64,000 bases of DNA, from assembly GCF_000302595.1 (NCBI RefSeq), contig NZ_JH947128.1:460287-524286 (forward strand), given 5' to 3'. Under the pieces are notes generated by a model. It was given only the letters and a program-made list of their open reading frames with translations. It was not told where the DNA came from and ran no database searches. Of the stretch, positions 35,820 through 45,040 are shown one piece after another. The position numbers and the translations under genes were made by a program. The DNA comes from Pedobacter arcticus A12 (GTDB lineage Bacteria > Bacteroidota > Bacteroidia > Sphingobacteriales > Sphingobacteriaceae). Numbering within the stretch: the stretch's first letter is position 1; the number at the start of each line of letters is the position of its first letter.

Positions 35820-37115
35820 TTGAAAATCCTACACGTCACCGCATCTTACAAACCCGCATTTATTTACGGTGGGCCGATTTATTCGGTAGCTGCCTTGTGC
35901 GAAGCTTTGAATGAGACGAAAGAACAAAGAACAAAGAAGAACGACTCAGGAGAGGTTGAAAGTGAATTAGACTCGGACGAAAATGCAACTATAATCGACA
36001 ATTTACCGCCGTCTGCGGAGTACGGACAAATCATCCCTTCGGTTCACGTTTACACCACTTTAGCCAACGGAAAGGAAGAACTGCCATACGCAAACGCTCA
36101 TACGGAAATAGTAGAAGGCGTAGCCGTAACTTACTTTAAGCGCATCACCAAAGATCATAGCCATTTATCTCCTACCTTGTTAGCACATCTTTGGAAAAAT
36201 GTTACGAAATTTGATGTGGTACACATCCATGCTTGGTGGAATTTGGTAAGTATAGGAGCAGCTATCGTTTGCTTATGCAGAGGCGTAAAACCCATTTTGT
36301 CGCCAAGAGGAATGTTAGGAGACTATACTTTAAGCAAAGGCAAATTACTTTTTCACCAGATTATCGGGAAGCGGATCTTGAAAAACTGCAATTTTCATGC
36401 AACCACCTCGATGGAAGCGAGAGAGATTCTAAAACAAGTTTTTGCTAATGAGGAGGGTATTGAGGTGGTGGATTTGATGGAGGGTGAGGAAGTTCAAAGT
36501 GAAAAGCGGAAAATGGAAAGTGGAAAGAAAAGCGCCAAAATTTTCATTATTCATAATTTGGTAAAACTGCCGGAAGAACTCCCTATAAAAAAAAGAGCTT
36601 TTGACGGGACGCTCAAAATAATCTTCTTGTCTAGAATTCATCACAAAAAGGGTATCGAATTATTGTTGCATGCGTTATGTTTGGCAGATATTTCTTTCCA
36701 ATTAACCATCGTAGGGGAAGGAGAACCAGAGTATTTGAAAAGTTTAAAAGCAACGGTAAAAAAATTAAGATTGAATAATCGGATTGATTGGCTAGGGCCA
36801 ATATATGGAAATGAGAAATTTCAAATTTTAGCTGAACATGATTTGTTGGTACTAACATCTTATAATGAGAATTTTGCAAATGTATTGATAGAGTCAATAG
36901 CAGTTAAGACCCCTGTTTTAGTATCTGAGATGGTTGGATTAAAAGATTGGATTTTACAAAATAGATTTGGCTCAGTATGTAAAAATGACCCTTCTAAGAT
37001 TGCGGAAGTGCTTAAAGAAATTCGAGACAAAATCATTAATCAAGAACTTAAGATGGATAACTTAAACATAATAAAAGACGCAACCCTCTATTTTAAAGCA
37101 TATGAGCGATTATAA
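35820..37115 (+). CDS. GT4 family glycosyltransferase with two low-complexity insertions
   Basis: This is a 431-residue GT-B enzyme starting with TTG, the only start that preserves ILHVTASYKPAFIYGGPIYSV. The donor domain has IIFLSRIHHKKGIELLLHAL, LTIVGEGEPEYL and ENFANVLIESIAVKTPVLVS (E-x7-E type). Two hydrophilic stretches interrupt the family pattern. One is at about 32-70, from GAACAAAGAACAAAGAAGA-type repeats plus an acidic run. The other is at about 216-238, from GAAAAGCGGAAAATGGAAAGTGGAAAG. Both are built from words typical of intergenic simple repeats here. It overlaps the methyltransferase gene by 14 bases. Confidence 0.87.
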   Translation: MKILHVTASYKPAFIYGGPIYSVAALCEALNETKEQRTKKNDSGEVESELDSDENATIIDNLPPSAEYGQIIPSVHVYTTLANGKEELPYANAHTEIVEGVAVTYFKRITKDHSHLSPTLLAHLWKNVTKFDVVHIHAWWNLVSIGAAIVCLCRGVKPILSPRGMLGDYTLSKGKLLFHQIIGKRILKNCNFHATTSMEAREILKQVFANEEGIEVVDLMEGEEVQSEKRKMESGKKSAKIFIIHNLVKLPEELPIKKRAFDGTLKIIFLSRIHHKKGIELLLHALCLADISFQLTIVGEGEPEYLKSLKATVKKLRLNNRIDWLGPIYGNEKFQILAEHDLLVLTSYNENFANVLIESIAVKTPVLVSEMVGLKDWILQNRFGSVCKNDPSKIAEVLKEIRDKIINQELKMDNLNIIKDATLYFKAYERL

Positions 37116-37725
37116 AGATTACGGTTATAATTATGAAGGTGGTACAACCTGTCATACTCACTTATATCCAGATTTAAAAACACTTCTAAATTCAGATAAG
37201 AACACGTGTATATTAGATATAGGTTGCGGGAATGGTTATCTAACACAGCAACTACTTAAAGATAATTTTGATGCTTATGGCACTGATGCCTCTGAAGAGG
37301 GTATTATGATAGCTAAAAGAAGTTTTCCAAACCGATTTTACATTCAGGATATAAATTCTAACGAGTTACCCAAAGAACTAGCTGATGTGCGATTTAATAC
37401 TATCGTTTCAACAGAAGTCATCGAACATCTGTACGATCCTCGGAATTTTATAAAATTTTGTTATAGAATTCTTCAAAAAGAAAAAGGAGAGATTATTTTG
37501 AGCACACCCTATCATGGGTATTTTAAAAATCTATTAATTGCCATAACTAACAAATTCGATCATCATGTGGAACCATCTTGGTTAGGAGGGCATATTAAAT
37601 TTTGGTCTTATAAGTCCTTAAAAAAAATCCTCGAGGAAGAGGGGTTCAACGTAACGGGATTTAAGGGAAGTGGAAGAGTTGCTGGCTTGTGGAAATCAAT
37701 GATCATCAAAGCAAAAGTATGTTAA
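37102..37725 (+). CDS. Class I SAM-dependent methyltransferase
   Basis: This is a 207-residue enzyme. Motif I is ILDIGCGNGYLTQQLL (about 35-50), with a post-I acidic residue in YGTDASEEGI and the TEVIEHLYDP strand-4 motif typical of UbiE/UbiG-like methyltransferases (Methyltransf_23). It probably methylates a sugar of the glycan or its end. It overlaps the upstream transferase by 14 bases and the downstream acyltransferase by 7. Confidence 0.86.
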   Translation: MSDYKDYGYNYEGGTTCHTHLYPDLKTLLNSDKNTCILDIGCGNGYLTQQLLKDNFDAYGTDASEEGIMIAKRSFPNRFYIQDINSNELPKELADVRFNTIVSTEVIEHLYDPRNFIKFCYRILQKEKGEIILSTPYHGYFKNLLIAITNKFDHHVEPSWLGGHIKFWSYKSLKKILEEEGFNVTGFKGSGRVAGLWKSMIIKAKVC

Positions 37726-38741
37726 CTAAGAAACTACTAAATCTAGATTTGTTAAGAGCTTTAGCAATACTGATGGTTTTAGCATTCCATCTTACACAAA
37801 TGTTTTTTGGTCACGTCATTGCCGATGGCGCTCTGTTTAATTTGGGGAAATATGGAGTCAACGTATTTTTTGTATTAAGTGGCTATTTAGTTGGCTCAAT
37901 TTATTACAAAAGAGACATCGTTAGTAACACAACATTTTGGTTTAGGCGATTTATAAGAACCTATCCTCCTTATCTCGTAATGTTTTTTGTGAGTTGGCTT
38001 GGTGTATATTTAACAAGAAAAGAACCTTTTAATATCAACTATATATTTATGACTCAAAATTTTTTAGAAGAGATTCCCTTCTATTTAGTTTCATGGTCAT
38101 TATGTGTAGAGGAACACTTCTATATTATTTTCACTTTAGGTGTGTTTTTTATTAGAAACCGTCAACATCAGCTAAAACTTTGGTATCTTTTAGCAATACT
38201 GCCTTTACTACTCAGGCTGTTTTTAAGCAATCCAAATTCTCCAACTTTTGGGATAAGTACTGTTGCTTCTTATCTTCAATTTGATAGTATCATTTTTGGA
38301 GTGATTGCGTCGTACTATGTTCACAAAAAAGGATTTAGATTAATAGTCCGAAGGTATTTTGTTCTAATACCAATGTTAACTTTATTAATCCTTGGTTATG
38401 TATTGGTAAAGTTTGATGGGTTATTAGTTTTCAGTTTTGGGATGACTATACTTAATGCTAATATTCTACTGATATTATTATGTTTATTGTTTCAGGAGAG
38501 TTACACAATATCCAATAATAGCTTTATTAAGCTAAATTCAAAGATTTCGTATTCAATTTACTTAGTGCATCCTTTAAGTATCCATCTGACAATTTTGTTG
38601 ATGTCGAAACTCAACTCTAATAACATTTTGTTGACCCTATTTTTAGGCCTAATTCTAGTCTACGTACCTGCTGGGATTTTATATTTTTTAGTAGAAAGGC
38701 CCACACAGTACATCAAGGAGAAATATTTTAAGCTTGCATGA
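37719..38741 (+). CDS. Acyltransferase 3 family membrane protein (OafA/WecH-like)
   Basis: This is a 340-residue integral membrane protein with about ten helices. The family opening is NLDLLRALAILMVLAFHLTQ, split at the catalytic His (LAFH), followed by KYGVNVFFVLSGYLVG and RRFIRTYPPYLVM. SWSLCVEEHFYI holds the second conserved His region. It transfers acetyl or another acyl group to sugars across the inner membrane. The ATG at 37719 was chosen because it overlaps the previous stop by 7 bases. An in-frame GTG at 37689 would add ten hydrophilic residues with no support. Confidence 0.9.
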   Translation: MLTKKLLNLDLLRALAILMVLAFHLTQMFFGHVIADGALFNLGKYGVNVFFVLSGYLVGSIYYKRDIVSNTTFWFRRFIRTYPPYLVMFFVSWLGVYLTRKEPFNINYIFMTQNFLEEIPFYLVSWSLCVEEHFYIIFTLGVFFIRNRQHQLKLWYLLAILPLLLRLFLSNPNSPTFGISTVASYLQFDSIIFGVIASYYVHKKGFRLIVRRYFVLIPMLTLLILGYVLVKFDGLLVFSFGMTILNANILLILLCLLFQESYTISNNSFIKLNSKISYSIYLVHPLSIHLTILLMSKLNSNNILLTLFLGLILVYVPAGILYFLVERPTQYIKEKYFKLA

Positions 38742-39574
38742 AAAACCTATTATCAATAGTAATCCTCACTTATAACGAAGAGAAGAATATTTCAAAATGC
38801 TTGCACAGCTTAAAAACTTTAAATGCGAATGTTTACATCGTTGACTCATTTTCAAATGACTCCACTGAGGATATAGCAAAATCTTTTGGGGTACATTTTG
38901 TCCAAAATAAGTTTGAGACCCACGTTAAGCAATGGCAGTTTGCTTTATCACTTTCAGAACTAAATACGGAATGGGTGTTGGGTTTAGATGCTGATCAAGA
39001 GTTAACTGCAGAACTTGCTAAAGAAATTAAAGAAACTTTAATAAGGCAACCCAATGAAAATGGCTTTTATCTAAATAGAAGAAACTACTTTTTAAATAAA
39101 TGGATTAAACATGGAGGATATTACCCTCGGTATTTATTAAAGCTTTTTAGAAAAGATTGTGTCTATCTTGATGAAAACGAGATGATGGACCACCATTTTT
39201 ATGTACGGGGTAGTACAAGAAAACTACAGTATGATATTATTGAAAATAATTTAAAGGAGGATTTGTCTTTTTGGATAAATAAGCACAATAAATACGCTTC
39301 CTTACAGGCGAAGGAGGAATTCAACAAACTTGAGATAGCTAACGGAAATTTTTTTGGAAACCAAGATGAAAAGCGTCTCTTTTTAAAAAAAATCTGGAAT
39401 AAGTCTCCTCTTTTTATTAGGCCCTTTGTATATTTCATCTACCGCTACTTTATTCAACTTGGCTTTATAGATGGAAAAAAAGGTTTGATCTTTCATTTTT
39501 TACAGGCCTTTTGGTACCGATTTTTGGTGGATGCCAAGATCTATGAGATGAGGAAGCAAGAGAACGTAAATTAA
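38738..39574 (+). CDS. GT2 glycosyltransferase (WaaE/KdtX-like)
   Basis: This is a 278-residue GT-A enzyme. LSIVILTYNEEKNISKCL starts the fold. VYIVDSFSNDST is the nucleotide site and WVLGLDADQELTAEL the metal-binding DxD. The RRNYFLNKWIKHGGYYP and KLFRKD segments match the LPS-core beta-1,4-glucosyltransferase WaaE/KdtX group. The closing region is basic with an aromatic helix. It is the last glycosyltransferase of the locus, coupled by ATGA to the acyltransferase gene. Confidence 0.88.
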   Translation: MKNLLSIVILTYNEEKNISKCLHSLKTLNANVYIVDSFSNDSTEDIAKSFGVHFVQNKFETHVKQWQFALSLSELNTEWVLGLDADQELTAELAKEIKETLIRQPNENGFYLNRRNYFLNKWIKHGGYYPRYLLKLFRKDCVYLDENEMMDHHFYVRGSTRKLQYDIIENNLKEDLSFWINKHNKYASLQAKEEFNKLEIANGNFFGNQDEKRLFLKKIWNKSPLFIRPFVYFIYRYFIQLGFIDGKKGLIFHFLQAFWYRFLVDAKIYEMRKQENVN

Positions 39575-39704
39575 CGTTCTTTAAAATAAATAACGTTAAG
39601 CGAACTGTAAATTCACTTTATATGCCAACTTTGGATGTTCCGACCGTTGGTAGATAACAATCAGAGCGGTTATCACTTTTCATTAATAATAACAAAAGAT
39701 TTAG

Positions 39705-39712
39705 TATTTTTG
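39705..39712 (+). promoter_or_regulatory. TAnnTTTG box for the toxin-antitoxin operon
   Basis: TATTTTTG matches the Bacteroidota -7 consensus TAnnTTTG exactly and lies 4 bases before the ATG at 39717. Transcription would begin at or next to the start codon, which suggests a leaderless mRNA. No clear TTG at the -33 position was found, so this is a candidate only. Confidence 0.35.
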
Positions 39713-39716
39713 AACC

Positions 39717-39959
39717 ATGAAAACGCTTAGCATAGCCTTACCCGATAATTTAGACTTAAGCACTAAAGAAGTCACTACTGCCTTAGCCGCTCAGTTATAT
39801 GATATTGGAAAATTATCTTTAGGGCAAGCGGCTAATTTGGCGGGTTATTCCAAAGCAACTTTTATGGAGCTCTTATCCAATTACAAAGTTTCAGTTTTCA
39901 ATTATCCAGCAGAAGAATTAGATCAAGATTTTGAAAATGCAAAAAATTATTATAGCTGA
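39717..39959 (+). CDS. UPF0175 family antitoxin
   Basis: This is an 80-residue protein. A short N-terminal beta strand with LSIALPDNL is followed by helices ALAAQLYDIGKLSLGQAANLAGYSKATFMELL, here quoted in part as KLSLGQAANLAGYSK. This is the helix-turn-helix-like UPF0175 signature. Such proteins pair with DUF3368 PIN-like toxins, neutralise them and probably repress the operon. The toxin gene overlaps its end by 23 bases. The pair sits between the last glycosyltransferase and the carbamoyltransferase, with its own 140-base upstream gap, so it looks inserted. Confidence 0.9.
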   Translation: MKTLSIALPDNLDLSTKEVTTALAAQLYDIGKLSLGQAANLAGYSKATFMELLSNYKVSVFNYPAEELDQDFENAKNYYS

Positions 39960-40395
39960 TACCAGCTGTTTAATCATTCTGCACAAAATTGGACATCTAA
40001 CCCTATTAAAAGATGTTTTCAAAACTGTCTACATTACCGCCATTGTTGCAAAAGAGTTCGGAGTAGAGTTGCCAGCATGGATTACTGTCACAAACCCAAT
40101 TAATATAGATTTTCAAATTATTTTAAATGCTTCCGTTGACCTGGGGGAAGCAAGTGCCATTGCGCTAGCCTTTGAACACAAACATGCCCTGATTATCTTG
40201 GATGATTTGAAAGCGAGAAAGCTAGCTACAAGTTTGAACTTAGTGTTTACCGGTACATTTGGCTTCATCATCATGGCGAAAACCTTGGGTAAATTAACTT
40301 CCGTCAAAACAATCATCGATAAAATTAAACTAACGAATTTCCATATCACGCCAGAGCTAGAACAACAAATACTAGAAAAATCTGGTGAACTTTAA
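39937..40395 (+). CDS. DUF3368 PIN-like toxin
   Basis: This is a 152-residue protein from the ATG at 39937; a TTG two codons earlier is in frame but less likely. The first PIN acidic residue is Asp8 in IIIADTSCLIILHK. The second is in LGEASAIALAFEH, and the late pair is in LIILDDLKARKLA. The FTGTFGFIIMAKTLG tail is the DUF3368 hallmark. PIN-type toxins cleave RNA; the partner antitoxin is encoded just upstream. The pair may stabilise the polysaccharide locus by addiction. All expected acidic residues are present, so it is probably active. Confidence 0.9.
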   Translation: MQKIIIADTSCLIILHKIGHLTLLKDVFKTVYITAIVAKEFGVELPAWITVTNPINIDFQIILNASVDLGEASAIALAFEHKHALIILDDLKARKLATSLNLVFTGTFGFIIMAKTLGKLTSVKTIIDKIKLTNFHITPELEQQILEKSGEL

Positions 40396-40403
40396 ATAAC
40401 CAA

Positions 40404-42131
40404 ATGTACATCCTAGGAATTAACGCTTATCACGCTGATGCTTCAGCTTGCATTTACCATAACGACCAACTGATTGCCGCTGCTGAAGAAGAACGTTTTC
40501 GGAGAATTAAACATTGGGCGGGCTTCCCTACCATTGCAATCGAATTTTGTTTGAAGGAAGCAGGAATAAGCATCAGCGATGTGGATTATATCGGGATTTC
40601 CAGAGACCCAAAAGCTAACTTAGGAAAGAAAGTTTTTACCGCTTTAAAAAATAGGTTGAGTCTCAGCAACATGCTCAATCGGGCAAAAAACCTAAAAAAA
40701 GCTGCCAGTATTGAAGAGGAAATTCTTAATCATTTTAAAATTAACAAATCAGATCTTAAAGCTCAGATCATTAATGTGGAACACCACAGAAGTCATTTAG
40801 CTAGTGCATTTTTTGCATCTGATTTTGAAGAAGCTGCCATTCTTTCTATTGATGGTTTTGGGGATTATTCTTCAACCATGATCGCCACAGGAAAAGTTAA
40901 TAAAATCACCGTCCTAGATACCGTTTCCTACCCACATTCTGCTGGTGTTTTCTACACCACTTTTACGCAGTATTTGGGATTTCCGCATTATGGTGATGAG
41001 TACAAAATCATGGGTTTGGCTCCTTACGGTGAAGCAAAATACGTTGAGCAGTTGAGGGACGTCCTTATTTTTAAGGATAACGGATTGTTTGAGCTAAACC
41101 TCGACTATTTTAATCACCCCAAAAAAGGAGTACAAATGGTTTGGGAAGGTGGCGTACCAAACATGGACAGTCTTTATACCCAACATCTGGTTGATAAATT
41201 TGGTCCACTCCGCGATAAAGATGAGCCGCTTTCGCAGTACCATAAAGATTTAGCAGCGTCTGTTCAGCGCATCACCGAGGAGCTGATTTTTCACATCCTC
41301 AATCACCTCCAAAAGAAAACAGGTTTAAAAAATATCTGTATCGCTGGTGGCGTAGCACAAAACTCGGTTGCCAATGGTAAGATTTTAGCAAATACCACTT
41401 TTGAGAAATTATACATTCCACCTGCGGGGCATGATGCCGGAACCTGTTTGGGTGCAGCACTTTGGATCTACAACCAAGTTTTAGATAAACCGAGGTTACC
41501 GATCACCAACCATGGTTATTTGGGAAGTCAGTTTTCTAACGAAGAAATTATTGAGGTGTTAGAGAAGCAAAATATCGAATATAAAAAACTAGAAGGCGAA
41601 GCACTTTTTAACCACGTAAGTGATTGTTTGATTAATTCGGGCGTGGTTGGCTGGTTTCAAGGCCGAGCCGAGTTTGGTCCCAGAGCTTTAGGTCATCGCT
41701 CCATTATTGCCGATCCACGTAGAATCGATGCAAAAGAGATATTAAATGCAAAAATTAAGCGTCGCGAGTCTTTTAGGCCCTTTGCACCTTCGATTTTAAA
41801 AGAATATGTCTCCGAATACTTTGAGATGGTGGACGATGTGCCATTTATGGAAAAGGTATTCCCGATCAAAAAAGAGAAACACGCCGCTATTCCAGCAGTC
41901 ACCCATGCAGATGGCACTGGACGTTTACAAACGGTAGATAAAGCCGTTGAACCAAAATACTATGGTTTAATCGAGGCTTTCAGACAAAAAACTGGGGTTC
42001 CTATTTTGTTAAACACTTCTTTTAACGAAAATGAGCCTATCGTAAATACACCCGAAGAAGCTTTGGCTTGCTACCTGCGTACTAAAATGGATATGCTGGT
42101 GATGGGTGATATTGTAGTGAGTAGGGTTTAG
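40404..42131 (+). CDS. Carbamoyltransferase (NodU/CmcH family)
   Basis: This is a 575-residue enzyme. The N-terminal ASKHA/Kae1-like domain begins ILGINAYHADASACIY (His10) and has AAEEERFRRIKH, VEHHRSHLASAFF and SIDGFGDYSS. The C-terminal Yrdc-like Carbam_trans_C domain has FGPRALGHRSIIADPR and a closing LLNTSFNENEPIV. Relatives transfer a carbamoyl group from carbamoyl phosphate, through carbamoyl-adenylate, to a hydroxyl. NodU acts on Nod factor and others act on antibiotics. In this position it probably O-carbamoylates a sugar of the surface glycan. It follows the toxin by 8 bases and ends the locus. Confidence 0.92.
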   Translation: MYILGINAYHADASACIYHNDQLIAAAEEERFRRIKHWAGFPTIAIEFCLKEAGISISDVDYIGISRDPKANLGKKVFTALKNRLSLSNMLNRAKNLKKAASIEEEILNHFKINKSDLKAQIINVEHHRSHLASAFFASDFEEAAILSIDGFGDYSSTMIATGKVNKITVLDTVSYPHSAGVFYTTFTQYLGFPHYGDEYKIMGLAPYGEAKYVEQLRDVLIFKDNGLFELNLDYFNHPKKGVQMVWEGGVPNMDSLYTQHLVDKFGPLRDKDEPLSQYHKDLAASVQRITEELIFHILNHLQKKTGLKNICIAGGVAQNSVANGKILANTTFEKLYIPPAGHDAGTCLGAALWIYNQVLDKPRLPITNHGYLGSQFSNEEIIEVLEKQNIEYKKLEGEALFNHVSDCLINSGVVGWFQGRAEFGPRALGHRSIIADPRRIDAKEILNAKIKRRESFRPFAPSILKEYVSEYFEMVDDVPFMEKVFPIKKEKHAAIPAVTHADGTGRLQTVDKAVEPKYYGLIEAFRQKTGVPILLNTSFNENEPIVNTPEEALACYLRTKMDMLVMGDIVVSRV

Positions 42132-42634
42132 TTGAATTAGTGATTGGTTCATTAGTGCCTGTTGAAGGATTGAATAGTTAGTAATCCATTTGGTTTAAAA
42201 AAGTTAGGCGTTCGATGAACTTTGTAGAAAGCCATTAACCAAGAGATTGTCGCTTCGCCCCTTGCACAACCTAACCCTTCGCTCATCACAATGACGGGTG
42301 AAGGAGAGGCAGTGATGTTAATGGAGGTAACAGGGCAAGAAACACCATTACGCAGAGCCACGCGATAAGGAGCGTTGGGCCGGTAAAACGCCGAGCCGGG
42401 AGTCTGGCCTTGTGGGATGAAGGATTGTTTTACCTTGCCTTTTTGAATACTTTTTTGGCTAAGAAAAAAGTATTGAGCCCCGCGGCGACGAGCGGGAAGC
42501 GTACAATTCATAGAACAACTTCCAAAAGAAGGATAACCAGTAATCAAGCAAGAAGCAATAAACAACAGATTGTTAATCGCCCCAATACACCACCGAGCGC
42601 TTCGCTCATCACAATGACGGCGGAAGGCGGGTCA
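42132..42634. repeat. Intergenic repeat cluster between convergent genes
   Basis: No gene is supported here. Inverted copies of words from 1-1400 are present: CTTCGCTCATCACAATGACGG at about 42278-42298 and again at 42599-42620, and AATCAAGCAAGAAGC at 42542-42556 with CAACAGATTGT after it. A hairpin AATACTTTTTT / AAAAAAGTATT (42446-42474) is the same hairpin type as at 55.8 kb. It could terminate transcription from both the carbamoyltransferase and the convergent peptidase gene. Short frames overlapping the region are repeat-derived. Confidence 0.8.
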
Positions 42635-43933
42635 CTACTTTATCCCAACAACCCTACTTGGCGTATCTTCTCCATTCACGATAGATTTGGAGCTGATGGC
42701 GATCGCCTTAATTACCTCCGTAATATTGCCCACATTTAAACTTTCAAACTCATCTTTTACCGAATGGTAAAGTTTATCCGTTTCAATTTGGACGGAGGAA
42801 ATGGTATGCGCTGGGACACCTAATCTTGCCAAAGTCGCGTTATCTGAGCGGTAGAAAAGATTTTGCTTTGGATAAGGATCTGGGTAAAATTTAAAGTCTG
42901 TTCCCACTAAGTTTTTTTGTAAGATTTTCCCAAAATCAGAATGTTCATAACCTGTGATGTAAGCATTATTTCTTCCGAATTTAGATTCCTTTCCAATCAT
43001 CTCAATGTTGAACATGGCCACTACTTCAGTCGGATTTAACTGTTTGGAAAAATATTGTGAGCCATAACCTCCAATCTCCTCGGCGGTAAAAGCTACGAAA
43101 ATCAGGGTACGTTCATTATCGTTCTTCTGAGCAAAGTATTTTGCCAACTCAATTACGGCAGTGGTACCACTGGCATCATCGTCTGCACCGTTTGCAATAG
43201 AATCCTGCCCTACCGCTTTAATAATTCCTAAATGGTCATAATGTCCGCTGAAAACCACGTATTCATTCGGTTTAGATTTGCCTGGCAATACACCCACGAT
43301 ATTGAACATGGAAACAGTTGAAACATGGTTAGCAAAATTGAGTTCCAGAGTATTGATAGTTGTATTACTCAGTACGTAAATAACAGTCGGAATTTCTGTT
43401 TTACCGATAGACATATTTCCGCGACTTAAATAATTTTGAGGACGCTTAAATGACGGCTTAAAACTCTCATCTACCTGCACCAATACACTTTCTTTGAGCT
43501 CAGCCACTTCGCTGTATTTCGCAAAAAAATCATCCCCCTTACTAATTTTAAATAGTTTAGGAACATTTTTAAGTGTTACTTTTTCCTGATCTGAAGAAAC
43601 CAAATAATGGTCCGCACTAACTTCTGCTCCATTAATCTTAAGGCTTCCACCTACAGTCACCACGTTGCTTAACGCGAAAGATTGTCGGTAACTATCGCCA
43701 TCATTAAAGTAAGCCAAGCCTGCTTTTTTAAACTCATCGGAAATAAAATCCGCTGCCTTACCTATTTCATCAGGTTTTAAAGCATTTCGCCCACGCATAT
43801 CATCCGCGGAAAGCGTCTTTAACACTCTTGCGACTTCTTTTTCTGAAATATTGGGGTGCTCTGATTTTTGAGCGCTACAGGATTGAGAAAGTAATAAAAT
43901 GAAGAGGATGTAAGCTGGGATTATTTTTTTCAT
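42635..43933 (-). CDS. M28 family metallopeptidase, lipoprotein
   Basis: This is a 432-residue secreted protein. The lipobox is LSQSC (Cys19), placing it in the envelope. A PA-like insert lies in about 130-220. The M28 catalytic domain shows the zinc ligands and catalytic residues GHYDHLG, NGADDDASG, AFTAEEIGG, FNIEMIG and a late HTISS His. Members are aminopeptidases or carboxypeptidases that trim peptides in the periplasm. The gene runs against the polysaccharide locus and ends beside the repeat cluster. All metal ligands appear present. The exact specificity is unknown. Confidence 0.9.
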   Translation of the reverse strand: MKKIIPAYILFILLLSQSCSAQKSEHPNISEKEVARVLKTLSADDMRGRNALKPDEIGKAADFISDEFKKAGLAYFNDGDSYRQSFALSNVVTVGGSLKINGAEVSADHYLVSSDQEKVTLKNVPKLFKISKGDDFFAKYSEVAELKESVLVQVDESFKPSFKRPQNYLSRGNMSIGKTEIPTVIYVLSNTTINTLELNFANHVSTVSMFNIVGVLPGKSKPNEYVVFSGHYDHLGIIKAVGQDSIANGADDDASGTTAVIELAKYFAQKNDNERTLIFVAFTAEEIGGYGSQYFSKQLNPTEVVAMFNIEMIGKESKFGRNNAYITGYEHSDFGKILQKNLVGTDFKFYPDPYPKQNLFYRSDNATLARLGVPAHTISSVQIETDKLYHSVKDEFESLNVGNITEVIKAIAISSKSIVNGEDTPSRVVGIK

Positions 43934-43989
43934 TTTGAGAAATTGTGTTTATAAAGTTATTAAAAGGTTGATGTGAAACAATGGTTTTT

Positions 43990-44945
43990 GAGTGTTTTAT
44001 AATGATTGGCATTCAAATTTACAGTCAATACAAGGCATGTCATGTCATCCTGAGAATTGTCACTCTGAGCGGAGTCGAAGAGGGAGTCGAAGGGAGCGAA
44101 GGGCTCTTACGACCAAGCAGGTCTGCTCAGACGACCCTTGTTTTCAGATTGTTTACTGCTTTCAAATCTTATGCTCAATATCAAAATCTTCCCGCCTCAT
44201 TGCCGGCGGAAGGGCTATTACTTTTTTCATTCTTTCTTATTATACTGATGGCATTCAAGAGTGCTTCGCAATTCCCAATAGCAGGAAAGTAACAAAGAGC
44301 CGCCACTGCGCCAGTTGCTACAATGGTAGCAGTTTTATTTCTGCAACGCTACCGCAACCGCCAAGGTGGAATTTATCGGTTAGGAGCGGGAGTGCTTTAA
44401 ACTTATTTTGTGGGCGTCCTTTAGTAGAACAGTATTGCAGATTGGGCCTCTGAATGTTTGGATTGGAACCCGATAAATCTTTTGCACTCCCTTTGTAAAC
44501 TGACAACCGTCAGCAATCCGCAAAAGTGGTGCACAGACTTCGTGAAAGCACCACCGTTCCCGCGGCTTGGATTGCGCTTAAAAGATTTATTGCGGTGTAA
44601 TGAACAAAAATTCAGAAGCCGAAGCTTTTTGGTTCTTTTTAGCAAAAAAGAACTTGAGCTTGTCGTGCTCAAGAAGGACGGAAAGGTGGTGAAATGGGCT
44701 TTTCTTTTTGAACGAACGTTTTTTCTTAATGTTAAAATCGTCCCGCCTCATTGCCGGCGGAAGGGCTATTACTTTCCCTTCAGCTGGAAAGTAACAAAGA
44801 GCCGCCACTGCGCCAGTTGCTACAATGGTAGCAGTTTTATTTCTGCAACGCTACCGCAACCGCCAAGGTGGAATTTATCGGTTAGGGATGGAAGTAGCTT
44901 AAACTTATTTTGTGGGCGCTCTTATTCTCCTCAAGACGACTAACG
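43990..44945. repeat. Two copies of the dispersed composite repeat plus a SerPro-like word cluster
   Basis: Copy 1 (about 44189-44415) and copy 2 (about 44740-44921) share CCCGCCTCATTGCCGGCGG, AAGTAACAAAGAGCCGCCACTG and the word TTGCTACAATGGTAGCAG. They also share a GCAACGCTACCGCAAC stretch and the end ACTTATTTTGTGGGCG. Copy 1 carries about 60 extra bases before AAGTAAC. Upstream, at 44059-44080, GTCACTCTGAGCGGAGTC is the reverse complement of the word inserted into the glycosyltransferase gene at 34.7 kb. All open frames here derive from repeats. The remaining bases to 45040 hold no gene. Confidence 0.82.
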
Positions 44946-45040
44946 ACTTAGCAAGCGGAACAATTAATTCTCTTTCATCTGAAAATTCCGTAATCTTTTT
45001 GCTAAAAACCTCTGTGACCTTCACGGTTAATAAAAATCCC

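Noticed and set aside
43981-44943. Several overlapping open frames of 100-160 codons
   Set aside because: They overlap each other in different frames across the two copies of the dispersed repeat and share no protein features.
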